From NCBI RefSeq assembly GCF_023715785.1, contig NZ_JAMBOX010000011.1, positions 62,001-126,000 of the forward strand: DNA of 64,000 bases, written 5' to 3'. The stretch comes from Neobacillus niacini (GTDB lineage: Bacteria > Bacillota > Bacilli > Bacillales > Cytobacillaceae). The notes below the pieces were generated by a model. It was not told where the DNA came from. It worked only from the letters and a program-made list of their open reading frames with translations, and ran no database searches. This document shows positions 7,373 to 15,277 of this stretch, one piece after another (position 1 is the first letter of the stretch; the number at the start of each line of letters is the position of its first letter). The translations under genes were made by a program, and so were the position numbers.

Positions 7373-8197
7373 ATGGCGTTTAGCAAACCGGAAAAGATAA
7401 TGGAAATTACAGTTGAGAATGGAGTGAAGAAGGCAAAATATGCAGCCGGGCAAACGTTAATATTAGGGTTTGAGGCCGGGGCCTTCATTGCGCTTGGTTA
7501 TCTGCTGTTTATTCGTGTTACGGCACCGTTATCGGAAAGCTTGCAGGGACTAAGCAGTTTAATTGGGGCATCAGTGTTCCCAATTGGCCTGATTTTAACG
7601 CTGTTGGCAGGCGGGGAGTTGTTAACCGGGAACATGATGGCGGTGCCGCTTGCGCGATGCGCCAAAAAAGTCACGACCAAACAGGTTGCCTGGAATTGGC
7701 TGCTCGTTACGCTGAGCAATTTTGCCGGTGCCATCTTTGTCGCTTATGTCTTTGGCCATTTGGTTGGGTTAACGGAAACCGCTCCATTTTTGGATAAAAC
7801 GATCAATGTTGCTGAGCACAAGCTGGAAGCGTCATTCTTGCAGGCGTTTCTATCGGGAATTGGCTGTAACTGGCTGGTAGCCGCAGCGGTTTGGCTATCA
7901 TATGGGGCGGAGGATATGTCCGGAAAAATTCTTGGGATTTGGTTCCCGACGATGGCGTTCGTGGCAATTGGATTCCAGCACGTGGTGGCTAATATGTTTG
8001 TCATACCGGCCGCCATCTTTGCCGGTCATTTTAATTGGATAGAATACTTATTTAATTTTGTCCCCGTGTTTTTAGGCAATGCTGTGGGGGGCGTCGTGTT
8101 TATCGGGATGGCATACTACCATGCTTATAAGAAAAAGCAACCTGCAATCAAAAGTGCCCCGGTCGTCCAGCCGTTGGTCAAAAGCGGGAGCAGATAA
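7373..8197 (+). CDS. Formate/nitrite transporter (FNT) family channel
   Basis: A 274-aa integral membrane protein of the FNT family (FocA/NirC/YwcJ-like), which forms pentameric channels for formate, nitrite or hydrosulfide. Six hydrophobic segments are evident. The GGELLTGNMM segment and the later GCNWLVAAAVWLSYGAEDMSGKILGIW segment match the conserved FNT pore half-helices. The ATG at 7373 follows AAGGGTGG; a TTG at 7352 is in frame but lacks a ribosome binding site. No formate lyase, nitrite reductase or formate dehydrogenase gene is adjacent, so the ion is not indicated by context. Terminators flank it on both sides. Confidence 0.88.
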   Translation: MAFSKPEKIMEITVENGVKKAKYAAGQTLILGFEAGAFIALGYLLFIRVTAPLSESLQGLSSLIGASVFPIGLILTLLAGGELLTGNMMAVPLARCAKKVTTKQVAWNWLLVTLSNFAGAIFVAYVFGHLVGLTETAPFLDKTINVAEHKLEASFLQAFLSGIGCNWLVAAAVWLSYGAEDMSGKILGIWFPTMAFVAIGFQHVVANMFVIPAAIFAGHFNWIEYLFNFVPVFLGNAVGGVVFIGMAYYHAYKKKQPAIKSAPVVQPLVKSGSR

Positions 8198-8206
8198 TAT
8201 TTTTAG

Positions 8207-8236
8207 AAAAATCCATCCTTCTGGGTGGATTTTTTT
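8207..8236 (+). terminator. Terminator after the FNT gene
   Basis: The stem AAAAATCCATCC / GGGTGGATTTTT has a 4-base loop and continues into a T run. Confidence 0.9.
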
Positions 8237-8251
8237 ATCCGTAAATAAAAT

Positions 8252-8276
8252 AGGGTGGGGCTCTAAGCACCACCCT
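8252..8276 (-). terminator. Terminator of licH
   Basis: A 7-bp stem, AGGGTGG / CCACCCT. Read on the minus strand it is followed by ATTTTATTTA, consistent with termination of the gene ending at 8287. Confidence 0.7.
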
Positions 8277-8286
8277 AAATTTCTAT

Positions 8287-9615
8287 TTATGCTTCTACTT
8301 TTTGAAAGAACTGTGGTAAATGTTCTTTGTGCGCTTCTAGCATTTCATCAAGAATCTGCTTGCCCACTGTATCAGATGGAACAAGTGGGTTGATGGTCAT
8401 AGCAAGTAACGCCGTTTTGTAATCGCCTGTTACGGCAGCTTCAGCAGCAACACGCTCGAACGATTTGATCTGCTGAACTAATCCACGAACAGCAACAGGA
8501 AGGTCGCCTACAGAGATCGGCTTAGGGCCGTCTTTTGTGATCACGCAGTTTACTTCTACAGCGGAATCATCCGGAATGCTGGCAATCGCGCCGTTGTTGC
8601 GAGTGTTAACCGGCTGAATATCGCGCTTATCGTTGTAAATGGAGTTGATCAGACTGCAAGCAGCATCGCTGTAGTACGCACCGCCACGTTTCTCCAATTG
8701 AGGCGGCTTAATATCAAGATTTTCATCTTTATAAAGCTCAAATAATTCAGTTTCCAAACGTTGAACCACTTCCGCACGAGTGCCTTCAGCTGCCGCCTTT
8801 TCAAGTTCTTCAGCCAGCATTTCATCCGTTTTGTAGTAATAACGATGATAGCCGCAAGGGATTGCGCCTAATGCACGAATGAAGTCAGGCTCCCAAGCAA
8901 TGCCGGAAATATTTTTCATTGTCATGGCATTTTCAGGATTGGCCATCGCTTCAATCACTTGGTCTTGGACGCTGACGCCGTCTAAGAAAGTATCAAGGCC
9001 GAATACCATATGGTTAAGGCCGGCAAAGTTTACTTGTACACGCTCAGGCTCCACATTCAATGCTTTCGCCACGCCCATACGCATGCCGATTGGCACGTTA
9101 CAAAGGCCGACAACCTTCTTGATGTTGCTGTAACGAAGAACGGCTTCCGTTACCATGCCTGCTGGGTTTGTAAAGTTAACAAGCCAAGCATCTGGACAAA
9201 GTTCTTCGATATCTTTACAGATTTCAAGGATAACAGGAATGGTACGAAGACCCTTGAATAATCCGCCAGGGCCATTTGTTTCTTGCCCAATGACATTATA
9301 TTTTAATGGGATTCTTTCATCTTTTGCACGAGCTTTTAACAGGCCGACACGGAATTGAGTCGTAACGAAATCCGCGTCCTTTAACGCTTCGCGGCGATCT
9401 AATGTTAAATGAATTTCAATTGGAAGTCCTGCCTTGGCAACCATACGCTTCGCAAGGTTTCCTACGATTTCCAGCTTTTCTCTTCCTTCTTCGATATCTA
9501 CTAACCAAAGCTCTCGAACCGGAAGCTCATCATAGCGCTTAATAAAACCTTCGATTAATTCAGGAGTGTAGCTTGAGCCGCCGCCAATTGTAACGATTTT
9601 AATGCCTTTTGACAT
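8287..9615 (-). CDS. licH: GH4 6-phospho-beta-glucosidase (LicH-type)
   Basis: A 442-aa glycoside hydrolase family 4 enzyme, the same length as Bacillus subtilis LicH as I recall it. The N-terminal NAD-binding Rossmann loop is GGGSSYTPE (11-19). NFTNP (147-151), the metal-ligand CNVP motif (Cys172) and GLNH (His202) follow, then a CGYHRYYY segment near 260. GH4 enzymes use NAD+ and Mn2+ in an elimination mechanism to cleave phosphorylated beta-glucosides brought in by a PTS. No PTS component is nearby. The gene is divergent from an RpiR-type regulator, its likely controller. The ATG is preceded by GGAGGT. Assignment within GH4 (beta-glucosides versus chitobiose phosphate) is by resemblance only. 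Confidence 0.85.
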   Translation of the reverse strand: MSKGIKIVTIGGGSSYTPELIEGFIKRYDELPVRELWLVDIEEGREKLEIVGNLAKRMVAKAGLPIEIHLTLDRREALKDADFVTTQFRVGLLKARAKDERIPLKYNVIGQETNGPGGLFKGLRTIPVILEICKDIEELCPDAWLVNFTNPAGMVTEAVLRYSNIKKVVGLCNVPIGMRMGVAKALNVEPERVQVNFAGLNHMVFGLDTFLDGVSVQDQVIEAMANPENAMTMKNISGIAWEPDFIRALGAIPCGYHRYYYKTDEMLAEELEKAAAEGTRAEVVQRLETELFELYKDENLDIKPPQLEKRGGAYYSDAACSLINSIYNDKRDIQPVNTRNNGAIASIPDDSAVEVNCVITKDGPKPISVGDLPVAVRGLVQQIKSFERVAAEAAVTGDYKTALLAMTINPLVPSDTVGKQILDEMLEAHKEHLPQFFQKVEA

Positions 9616-9727
9616 GTAAAATACCTCCAGAAATCTATTTTTTTCTGTTCACATTTTCATTCTATTGTCTTATCAAAAAATCGTAAATGATTTGCCTGCT
9701 TTTAGGTGCAGATGCCAACGAAAGGAA

Positions 9728-9759
9728 CTTGTTACATGCGGGTAACACCTTGTTACATG
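9728..9759. promoter_or_regulatory. Candidate operator of the RpiR-type regulator
   Basis: Two direct copies of CTTGTTACATG start at 9728 and 9749, 21 bp (two helical turns) apart. The first copy overlaps an inverted repeat, TGTTAC-N6-GTAACA (9730-9747). The element lies in the licH/regulator divergent region, 40-70 bp before the regulator start. Binding by the adjacent RpiR protein is inferred from position. Confidence 0.5.
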
Positions 9760-9801
9760 TATGTGTTAAAATAGTAAAATAGAAAGTCTGGAGGTATTTT
9801 G

Positions 9802-10542
9802 ATGTTTCCAAGTGATGTCATAGCGTCCTTTAATGAGTTAGAAACGTCTTTATATGATTATATTTGCAAGAATGGCGAGAAAGTTATCTATATGCGGATT
9901 CGCGATTTGGCGGATGAAACCCATGTTTCTACGTCTACAGTCTTAAGGTTTTGCCGTAAAATAAATTGCGAAGGCTTCTCGGAATTCAAGGTAAAACTAA
10001 AAATGTATTTGGATGAAAATAAGGATCGAAAAGTCAAAAGCAGCCAGTATGCGGTTACTGAGTTTTTTGAACGGACATTAAATGGAAACCTGGACGCTGC
10101 CATTAGGGAGGCCGCATCTTTGATTGTGGAATCGGACAACCTTATTTTTATCGGTTCCGGGAGTTCGGGAATTTTGGCAGAGTATGGCGCGAGGTATTTT
10201 TCAAGCTTGGGGAAATTCTCCATGTATGTCAAGGATCCGTACATGCCGATTCATGCAAATTTTTTAGAAAATTGCACGACGATCGCCTTATCGGTGAACG
10301 GAGAAAATACGTTCACGATTTCGCATATCGACCAATTGAAACAAAAAGGCAGTAAGATCATCAGCATCACCAATAATAAGCATTGCACTATTGGAAAAAT
10401 GTCCGATGTGAATATTTCCTATTACGTAACAGAGGAATGGTTTCAGCATTCCAATATTACGACGCAAGTGCCTGTTGTCTATATTCTTGAGGAAACGGCT
10501 CGGGAGATTCAAAAACTTTCCCAGGAAAGCAGACAGATATAG
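9802..10542 (+). CDS. MurR/RpiR family transcriptional regulator
   Basis: A 246-aa regulator with an N-terminal RpiR-type helix-turn-helix domain (about 1-75; the 'IRDLADETHVSTSTVLRFCRKI' region is the recognition unit). A C-terminal SIS phosphosugar-binding domain covers about 105-240, with the FIGSGSSG loop near 117-124. RpiR proteins sense sugar phosphates, and the divergent licH gene makes a phosphorylated-glucoside inducer plausible. ATG at 9802 and TTG at 9799 both fit TGGAGGT at 9789-9795; ATG is chosen. The divergent intergenic region contains paired repeats that could be its operator. Confidence 0.88.
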   Translation: MFPSDVIASFNELETSLYDYICKNGEKVIYMRIRDLADETHVSTSTVLRFCRKINCEGFSEFKVKLKMYLDENKDRKVKSSQYAVTEFFERTLNGNLDAAIREAASLIVESDNLIFIGSGSSGILAEYGARYFSSLGKFSMYVKDPYMPIHANFLENCTTIALSVNGENTFTISHIDQLKQKGSKIISITNNKHCTIGKMSDVNISYYVTEEWFQHSNITTQVPVVYILEETAREIQKLSQESRQI

Positions 10543-10618
10543 AACCTCTTGATCCATGGAAGTCACCCCAGGCTCGATTTTTGCATAGGCTAACTCATCA
10601 GATATGGGGGTGATAGCT

Positions 10619-11113
10619 TTGAAAAGATGGTTAAAAGCTGTTATTCTAACCTATCTTTTGATGCTGTTTTTCGGGAGCTTTTTGGCGGTAGGCTTGCTGT
10701 GGGTAGGAAAGCTTGAAAAAATGCTGCCAATTATTGTGGATATAAAACTATTTTTGTATTATTTCTTTGCCGGAGCGATAGGCGGGTCGCTTAGACACCT
10801 GTATATGTTTTGTTCTCACTACATGGAAGGCGAGTTAACCGATTACCGTCACTGGGTGATGTACATCTTTTATCCAATCTTTGCTACCGGTACTGCCGTA
10901 ATCGCTGTTACTTTGATTCAAAGTGGGGTTTTATTAATTGATTTTGTGGATTATAATAATATGCCCTATGCGCCAATCAGCATTGCATTTTTTGTCGGCT
11001 TTGGTTTTAACCGGTTTTTGAAAAAATTAAACAGCGTCTCTAAGAAGGTTTTCCAAACCGATCATCAAGAGAAAAAAGCAGAGGAACCAACCAATGATAA
11101 ACTGAAATTTTAA
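10619..11113 (+). CDS. Hypothetical four-helix membrane protein
   Basis: A 164-aa membrane protein with hydrophobic segments at about 9-33, 41-60, 84-104 and 115-136, followed by a charged, probably cytoplasmic tail (KKVFQTDHQEKKAEEPTND). I recognise no family. The start is taken as TTG 10619 because GGGGGTG lies at the correct distance; the upstream ATG at 10604 sits inside that ribosome binding site. It follows the RpiR regulator by 76 bp and precedes the DUF456 gene by 56 bp on the same strand, so it may be read through with either. Function unknown. Confidence 0.7.
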   Translation: MKRWLKAVILTYLLMLFFGSFLAVGLLWVGKLEKMLPIIVDIKLFLYYFFAGAIGGSLRHLYMFCSHYMEGELTDYRHWVMYIFYPIFATGTAVIAVTLIQSGVLLIDFVDYNNMPYAPISIAFFVGFGFNRFLKKLNSVSKKVFQTDHQEKKAEEPTNDKLKF

Positions 11114-11169
11114 TTGTAAGAGTTTTTCGCAGTTTTTAGTCGTGGCTATGATATGAGGTGAATGAAATA

Positions 11170-11652
11170 GTGGATATATTGTTATGGATTATTATTGTTG
11201 CCTGCTTCATTGTTAGTTTCGTCGGTCTTGTCTATCCCATCATTCCGTCTGTGTTAATGATTTGGGCCGGTGTGGCCGTTTATCATTTTGGGATTAATTC
11301 GGATGAACTTTCTTGGATTTCGTGGACAATGCTGGTCCTTCTGACAGTGTTGTTGTTCCTCGCAGACTATTTAGCGAACCTCCACTTTGTCGATAAAGCA
11401 GGGGGTTCGAAATGGGGGATGAGGGCGGCAACAATCGGGTTGATTGTCGGAAGCTTTGTGATTCCGCCGTTTGGCGTCATCGTTGTTCCATTTGTTTTGG
11501 TATTGCTCGCAGAATTGCTACAAAAGAAAACGTTCCAGGAATCCGCTAAAGTGGCGGTTGCCACCCTATTCGCCTTCTTAAGCGGCACGTTCGCAAAAGC
11601 GGTCATTCAGTTAATCATGATTGTCGTTTTTGCGGTGGATGTTGTTTTTTAA
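11170..11652 (+). CDS. DUF456 family membrane protein
   Basis: A 160-aa highly hydrophobic protein that fits the DUF456 family. The first segment leads to a glycine-proline bend (VGLVYPIIPSVLMIWAG). The DYLANLHFVDKAGGSKWGMRAA segment and IPPFGVIVVPF are characteristic elements, and the protein closes with another hydrophobic hairpin. No biochemical role is known for the family. The GTG at 11170 is chosen because GAGGTG at 11155-11160 is its natural ribosome binding site; the alternative GTG at 11158 lies within that site. A repeat array and no terminator follow. Confidence 0.75.
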   Translation: MDILLWIIIVACFIVSFVGLVYPIIPSVLMIWAGVAVYHFGINSDELSWISWTMLVLLTVLLFLADYLANLHFVDKAGGSKWGMRAATIGLIVGSFVIPPFGVIVVPFVLVLLAELLQKKTFQESAKVAVATLFAFLSGTFAKAVIQLIMIVVFAVDVVF

Positions 11653-11697
11653 AAGGACCGGTGGATGAAAACCTCTATTTATGGATATTCATGGAAA

Positions 11698-11905
11698 CTT
11701 AAAGACAAAATCGCTCGAAAAACGATTAAAATGTCTTTAAAAACGCTTCTTAAAGACAAAATGGTTAAAGAGTAAGATGGAAATGTCTTTAATTTGGGTT
11801 TTTCTGGAATATCAAAAACAAAATGGCTTCAAAAAGTAATAAAAATGTCTTTAATAAAGCTTCTTAAAGACAAAATTGCTAAAGAAATAAGTGAAATTGT
11901 CTTTG
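11698..11905. repeat. ~52-bp-period repeat array C (TAAAGACAAAAT / ATGTCTTTA)
   Basis: Four units each combine a TAAAGACAaAAT arm with a downstream ATGTCTTTA arm of opposite sense. The TAAAGACA-type arms lie at about 11700, 11751, 11813 and 11865, and the ATGTCTTTA arms at 11731, 11783, 11845 and 11896. Steps are 51-52 bp, with one of 62 bp. The array lies in the 582-bp gap before the CoA-transferase gene. Each unit could fold into a hairpin. Confidence 0.8.
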
Positions 11906-12004
11906 ATTTGGGTTTTTCTGGAATACCAAGGATAAAAATTCAATTAAAAAGTTAAATTTTATCTATACGGTCAGCATTACAGGCGAAACTCTAAGAAAAA
12001 GGCC

Positions 12005-12033
12005 TTGAATGATTCAGAAAATTCTTGTAAAAT
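12005..12033 (+). promoter_or_regulatory. SigA-type promoter of the CoA-transferase/dehydrogenase operon
   Basis: TTGAAT, a 17-bp spacer and TAAAAT. This would start transcription near 12040, giving a leader of about 195 nt before the first coding start. Confidence 0.6.
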
Positions 12034-12039
12034 AAACAT

Positions 12040-12200
12040 TAGCTTCATCCTATCCGTCTTTACAACGGAAGGAAGTGAAGAATTCCATTAAACTTAAAAC
12101 AATTGACTGATAAGTTTCCACATCCAGCCTTAGCCGGCTGTATCAATGGATCGTAAGCCAGTCCCATACCACATTTATGTGTGTTTGGGCTGGCTTTTTG
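12040..12200 (+). promoter_or_regulatory. Structured leader with attenuator-like terminator
   Basis: The predicted leader contains a hairpin (CTTCA 12043-12047 with TGAAG 12076-12080, inner CCGT/ACGG), a second hairpin (CAGCC 12125-12129 with GGCTG 12136-12140) and then an intrinsic terminator. Its GGCT (12136-12139) could alternatively pair with AGCC of the terminator's left arm, which would be an antiterminator. I do not recognise a known riboswitch or T-box class. Regulation by premature termination is inferred from architecture. Confidence 0.45.
12156..12199 (+). terminator. Intrinsic terminator inside the leader of the CoA-transferase operon
   Basis: The stem AGCCAG-t-CCCA...CACA pairs with TGTG...TGGG-CTGGCT (one bulged T) and is followed by TTTT. 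It lies between the predicted promoter and the first gene, not after a gene. Confidence 0.8.
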
Positions 12201-12234
12201 TATTTTTCGAATGATGTTCTTAGGGGGTGGGAAA

Positions 12235-13422
12235 TTGGCAGGAGCACTCGAAGGAGTGAAGGTGTTGGATTTAACAAGAGTCTTGGCCGGGCCTCACTGT
12301 ACAATGATTTTGGCGGACCTTGGCGCCGATGTCATAAAGGTGGAAGCTCCTGGCGGCAGCGATGAAACGCGCTTCTGGGGGCCGCCGTTTCAAAATGGGG
12401 TCAGCGCCTATTATTTATGTGCGAATCGCAATAAGCGAAGCATCACGGTGAACTTGAAAACAGAAGAGGGCAGGGAAATCATCCGGACGCTGGCCAAGGA
12501 TGCCGATGTGCTCATTCACAATTTTAAGACAGGGTCGATGGAAAAATGGCAGCTCGACTATGAAACAATCAAACACATCAATCCACGGCTCATCTATTGT
12601 TCGATTACGGGATTCGGCGAAACGGGCCCCTACAAGCATTTGCCCGGTTATGACTATATCATTCAGGGCATGAGCGGCCTGATGAGTATCACCGGCAGTG
12701 AAGAAAGCGGGCCGGTGAAAATAGGTGTGGCCATGGTGGATATATTGACTGGCCTTTATTCCGTCATTTCCATAGAGGCGGCTTTATATGAAAGGGAAAA
12801 ATCCGGCCTAGGCCAAAAAATGGATATGTCGCTACTAGACACTGCGGTAAGCTCATTAGCAAATGTGGCAAGCAATTACCTAATATCCGGAAAAGTACCG
12901 CGAAGACTGGGAAATGATCATCCGAATATTGTCCCATATTCAAAATTTAAAGCGTCAGACGGAGATATAATTATCGCAGTTGGAAATGACCGGCAATTCG
13001 CCGACCTATGTAAGGTGATAGGAATCCCTCAAATCGCCAAGGATGAACGATACCGCACCAATGAGGCAAGGGTGGAAAACAAGCTCGAACTCACCAAAAT
13101 ACTGGAGGACCAACTCCAATTAAAAACAGCAGCGGAGTGGATTGCGGTTTTTTCAGAAAAAAACATTCCTTGTGGCCCCATCCATACGATGGACCAGGTT
13201 TTCGAACATCCGCAAGTGCTTGCCCGTGATATGGTCGTGCAGGTGAACCACCCGGAAGCGGGCAGTGTGAAGCTTGTCGGTTCACCTATTAAACTATCAA
13301 GAACAAAGGCAAAAATTGAACGCCACCCGCCGATTGCGGGGGAGCATACGAGTGAAATTTTGCAGCAAGCCGGTTTTTCATTAGAGGAAATCAGCCAATT
13401 GAAAGAGAACAATATTATTTAA
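12235..13422 (+). CDS. CaiB/BaiF family (type III) CoA transferase
   Basis: A 395-aa class III CoA transferase, which moves CoA between acyl thioesters and free carboxylates through an aspartyl-CoA anhydride. The family N-terminus (LEGVKVLDLTRVLAGPHCTMILADLGADVIKVE) is intact. The catalytic aspartate is in GVAMVDILTG (Asp169 from this start, the same number as in formyl-CoA transferase). TTG 12235 is preferred because GGGGGTGGG lies 5 bp upstream; an ATG at 12211 in frame has no such site. It is followed 22 bp later by an acyl-CoA dehydrogenase, suggesting activation of a carboxylic acid by CoA transfer, then alpha-beta desaturation. The substrate is not determinable here. A second family member is at 19677. 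Confidence 0.9.
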   Translation: MAGALEGVKVLDLTRVLAGPHCTMILADLGADVIKVEAPGGSDETRFWGPPFQNGVSAYYLCANRNKRSITVNLKTEEGREIIRTLAKDADVLIHNFKTGSMEKWQLDYETIKHINPRLIYCSITGFGETGPYKHLPGYDYIIQGMSGLMSITGSEESGPVKIGVAMVDILTGLYSVISIEAALYEREKSGLGQKMDMSLLDTAVSSLANVASNYLISGKVPRRLGNDHPNIVPYSKFKASDGDIIIAVGNDRQFADLCKVIGIPQIAKDERYRTNEARVENKLELTKILEDQLQLKTAAEWIAVFSEKNIPCGPIHTMDQVFEHPQVLARDMVVQVNHPEAGSVKLVGSPIKLSRTKAKIERHPPIAGEHTSEILQQAGFSLEEISQLKENNII

Positions 13423-13444
13423 AAAAGATGGAGGCGTATGCGTG

Positions 13445-14662
13445 ATGGATTTTGAATTTACCGAAGAACAAGAAATGTTGAGAAAAATGGTCAGAAGTTT
13501 TGTTGACAAGGAAATTATCCCATACATGCAAGAGTGGGATGAACGGGGCGCTTTCGATCCGGTTATTTGGAAGCGATTAAAAGAATTAGACCTGTTGGGC
13601 GTTTGCATCCCGGAGCAATATGGCGGAAGTGGGATGGATTACAATTCCCTTGCAATTGTTTGTGAAGAACTTGAAAGAGGCGACACAGCCTTCCGTACGG
13701 CCGTTTCTGTTCATACCGGTTTAAACAGCATGACGCTATTGCAGTGGGGAACAGAAGAACAAAAGCAAAAGTACCTTGTTCCACAGGCAAAAGGAGAAAA
13801 AATCGGGGCCTTTGGACTGACGGAACCAGGGGCGGGGTCTGATGTGGCATCCTTAGGGACAACCGCTATAAAAGACGGTGACCACTACATTTTAAATGGG
13901 TCCAAAACATGGATTTCTCTTTGTGATGTGGCTGATCATTTCATCGTGTTCGCCTATACCGATAAAGAGAAAAAACACCATGGAATTTCCGCCTTTATCG
14001 TGGAGCGCACGATGCCAGGCTTCTCGTCAAAAGCGATTAAAGGGAAACTGGGAATCCGTTCCGGAAATACCGGTGAATTGTTCTTTGACCAGGTTAGAGT
14101 TCCCAAAGAATACCTGCTTGGGCAAGAAGGGGAAGGCTTCAAAATTGCCATGTCGGCTTTGGATAATGGCCGCTTTACGGTTGCCGCCGGTGCAGTCGGG
14201 CTAATCATGGCGAGCTTGGAGGAGAGTGTCAAGTATTGCCATGAACGAAAAACCTTCGGCAAGGAAATTGGGAAACACCAGCTTGTCCAGCAGATGATCG
14301 CTAATATGGAAGCGGGCTTGCAAATGAGCCGATTGCTGGTTTATCGCGCCGGGGAGCTTAAAAACAAAGGAGTCCGGAATACCCGCGAAACCTCGCTGGC
14401 AAAGTGGCAGGCATGCGATTTTGCCAATAAAGCAGCGGATGATGCAGTGCAAATCCACGGTGCCTATGGTTATTCTAGCGAATACCCGGTTGAGCGCTTC
14501 CTGCGGAATTCGAAAGCGCCGGTCATTTATGAAGGAACAAGGGAAATTCACACGGTCATGCAGGCAGAATACGTGCTTGGCTACCGTGAGGATAAGCCTT
14601 TAAACAACATGCTGCCGGCCTGGCCTTATGAGAACGAAAAGGAAACCGTTAAAAACGGATGA
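13445..14662 (+). CDS. Acyl-CoA dehydrogenase
   Basis: A 405-aa FAD-dependent acyl-CoA dehydrogenase, full length for the family. It shows the N-terminal all-helical domain, the FAD-contact GLTEPGAGSD (124-133) and NGSKTWIS (151-158), and the C-terminal signature QIHGAYGYSSEYPVERF (336-352). The catalytic base Glu363 lies in IYEGT, the position used by short-chain, glutaryl-CoA and benzylsuccinyl-CoA type enzymes. Electrons would pass to ETF. It forms a two-gene unit with the CoA transferase just upstream (22-bp gap, GATGGAGG ribosome binding site). The start could be ATG 13445 or GTG 13442. A strong terminator closes the unit. Confidence 0.92.
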   Translation: MDFEFTEEQEMLRKMVRSFVDKEIIPYMQEWDERGAFDPVIWKRLKELDLLGVCIPEQYGGSGMDYNSLAIVCEELERGDTAFRTAVSVHTGLNSMTLLQWGTEEQKQKYLVPQAKGEKIGAFGLTEPGAGSDVASLGTTAIKDGDHYILNGSKTWISLCDVADHFIVFAYTDKEKKHHGISAFIVERTMPGFSSKAIKGKLGIRSGNTGELFFDQVRVPKEYLLGQEGEGFKIAMSALDNGRFTVAAGAVGLIMASLEESVKYCHERKTFGKEIGKHQLVQQMIANMEAGLQMSRLLVYRAGELKNKGVRNTRETSLAKWQACDFANKAADDAVQIHGAYGYSSEYPVERFLRNSKAPVIYEGTREIHTVMQAEYVLGYREDKPLNNMLPAWPYENEKETVKNG

Positions 14663-14667
14663 ACGGT

Positions 14668-14706
14668 AAGGAGTGAGCCGATAGATTTGGTTCGCTCCTT
14701 CTTATT
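14668..14706 (+). terminator. Terminator after the acyl-CoA dehydrogenase
   Basis: A 12-bp stem (AAGGAGTGAGCC / GGTTCGCTCCTT, two G-T pairs) and a 9-base loop, followed by CTTATTT. Confidence 0.85.
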
Positions 14707-14724
14707 TGAGGTCGAGTCGATAAA

Positions 14725-15039
14725 CTAATTTGTTTGAATGATCGCCTCATATTGTTTGTACAGGTCTTTTAATGCGGCAATCAGTGCATGATTGGCTTTC
14801 CCCAAATATCCGTTTTTTAATTCTTCTAGTGGTTTGTCAATCCCGTCTCGTAAACTATGGCCCCTCAAAAGTCTGGAGATATAGTCCCTGCCATGTTCAG
14901 TGGCCAACGTACAGGAGGCTTCCACAATGACTCCATAGGTCTTATCCAGTTCTACTGTGATGGTCAACGTTTCAAAAATATTCTTAGCCGCCATTCCGGA
15001 TGGTAGTTTCGCATGTCCAGCAATGAAGTATGTATTCAT
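14725..15039 (-). CDS. DUF3870 domain protein
   Basis: A 104-aa protein matching the DUF3870 family. It begins MNTYFIAGHAKLPSG, runs through a central strand segment containing a conserved cysteine in VEASCTLATEHGRDYISRLL, and ends ALIAALKDLYKQYE. The family function is unknown; members are commonly found beside catabolic operons in Firmicutes. The ATG at 15039 is used because AGGGGT lies upstream and the conserved part starts there; an upstream in-frame extension adds 14 non-conserved residues. It is divergent from the ligase operon, so the region 15040-15277 may control both. A LysR-type box lies in that region. Confidence 0.78.
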   Translation of the reverse strand: MNTYFIAGHAKLPSGMAAKNIFETLTITVELDKTYGVIVEASCTLATEHGRDYISRLLRGHSLRDGIDKPLEELKNGYLGKANHALIAALKDLYKQYEAIIQTN

Positions 15040-15138
15040 TTTTATGACCCCTAACGTTTTATTAGATTTAGAATAATACAAAAATAGAAAATTGTTAAGA
15101 AATATATAGACATTATTTAGAATCTACCTTTTTCCCCT

Positions 15139-15161
15139 GGGCATAAGTGATACTTATACCC
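15139..15161. promoter_or_regulatory. LysR-type operator candidate (ATAA-N7-TTAT)
   Basis: The core ATAAGTGATACTTAT is a near-perfect palindrome (ATAAGT-GAT-ACTTAT) flanked by GGG and CCC, so the symmetry extends over 23 bp. ATAA-N7-TTAT is the form recognised by CcpC-like LysR regulators. A LysR-family gene lies at 24870-25829, at the far end of the same operon. The site is 120 bp before the ligase start, in the divergent region with the DUF3870 gene. Confidence 0.6.
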
Positions 15162-15277
15162 CTATTAAATACTCGTATTTCTCACCAAACTATTAACCAA
15201 CTATAATACAAATATCCAGAATTATTTTAAAATCCAAATATTCGGAAAATAAATGTGATAGGAGGGGAGAGTTAGAG

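Noticed and set aside
12040..12200. T-box or purine, TPP, preQ1 or c-di-GMP riboswitch
   Set aside because: None of the conserved cores of these classes (for example the T-box TGGNACCGCG element) could be found; only hairpins and a terminator are visible.
13029..13412. 127-aa minus-strand frame inside the CoA transferase
   Set aside because: It lies wholly within a full-length, well-conserved family member and has no ribosome binding site.
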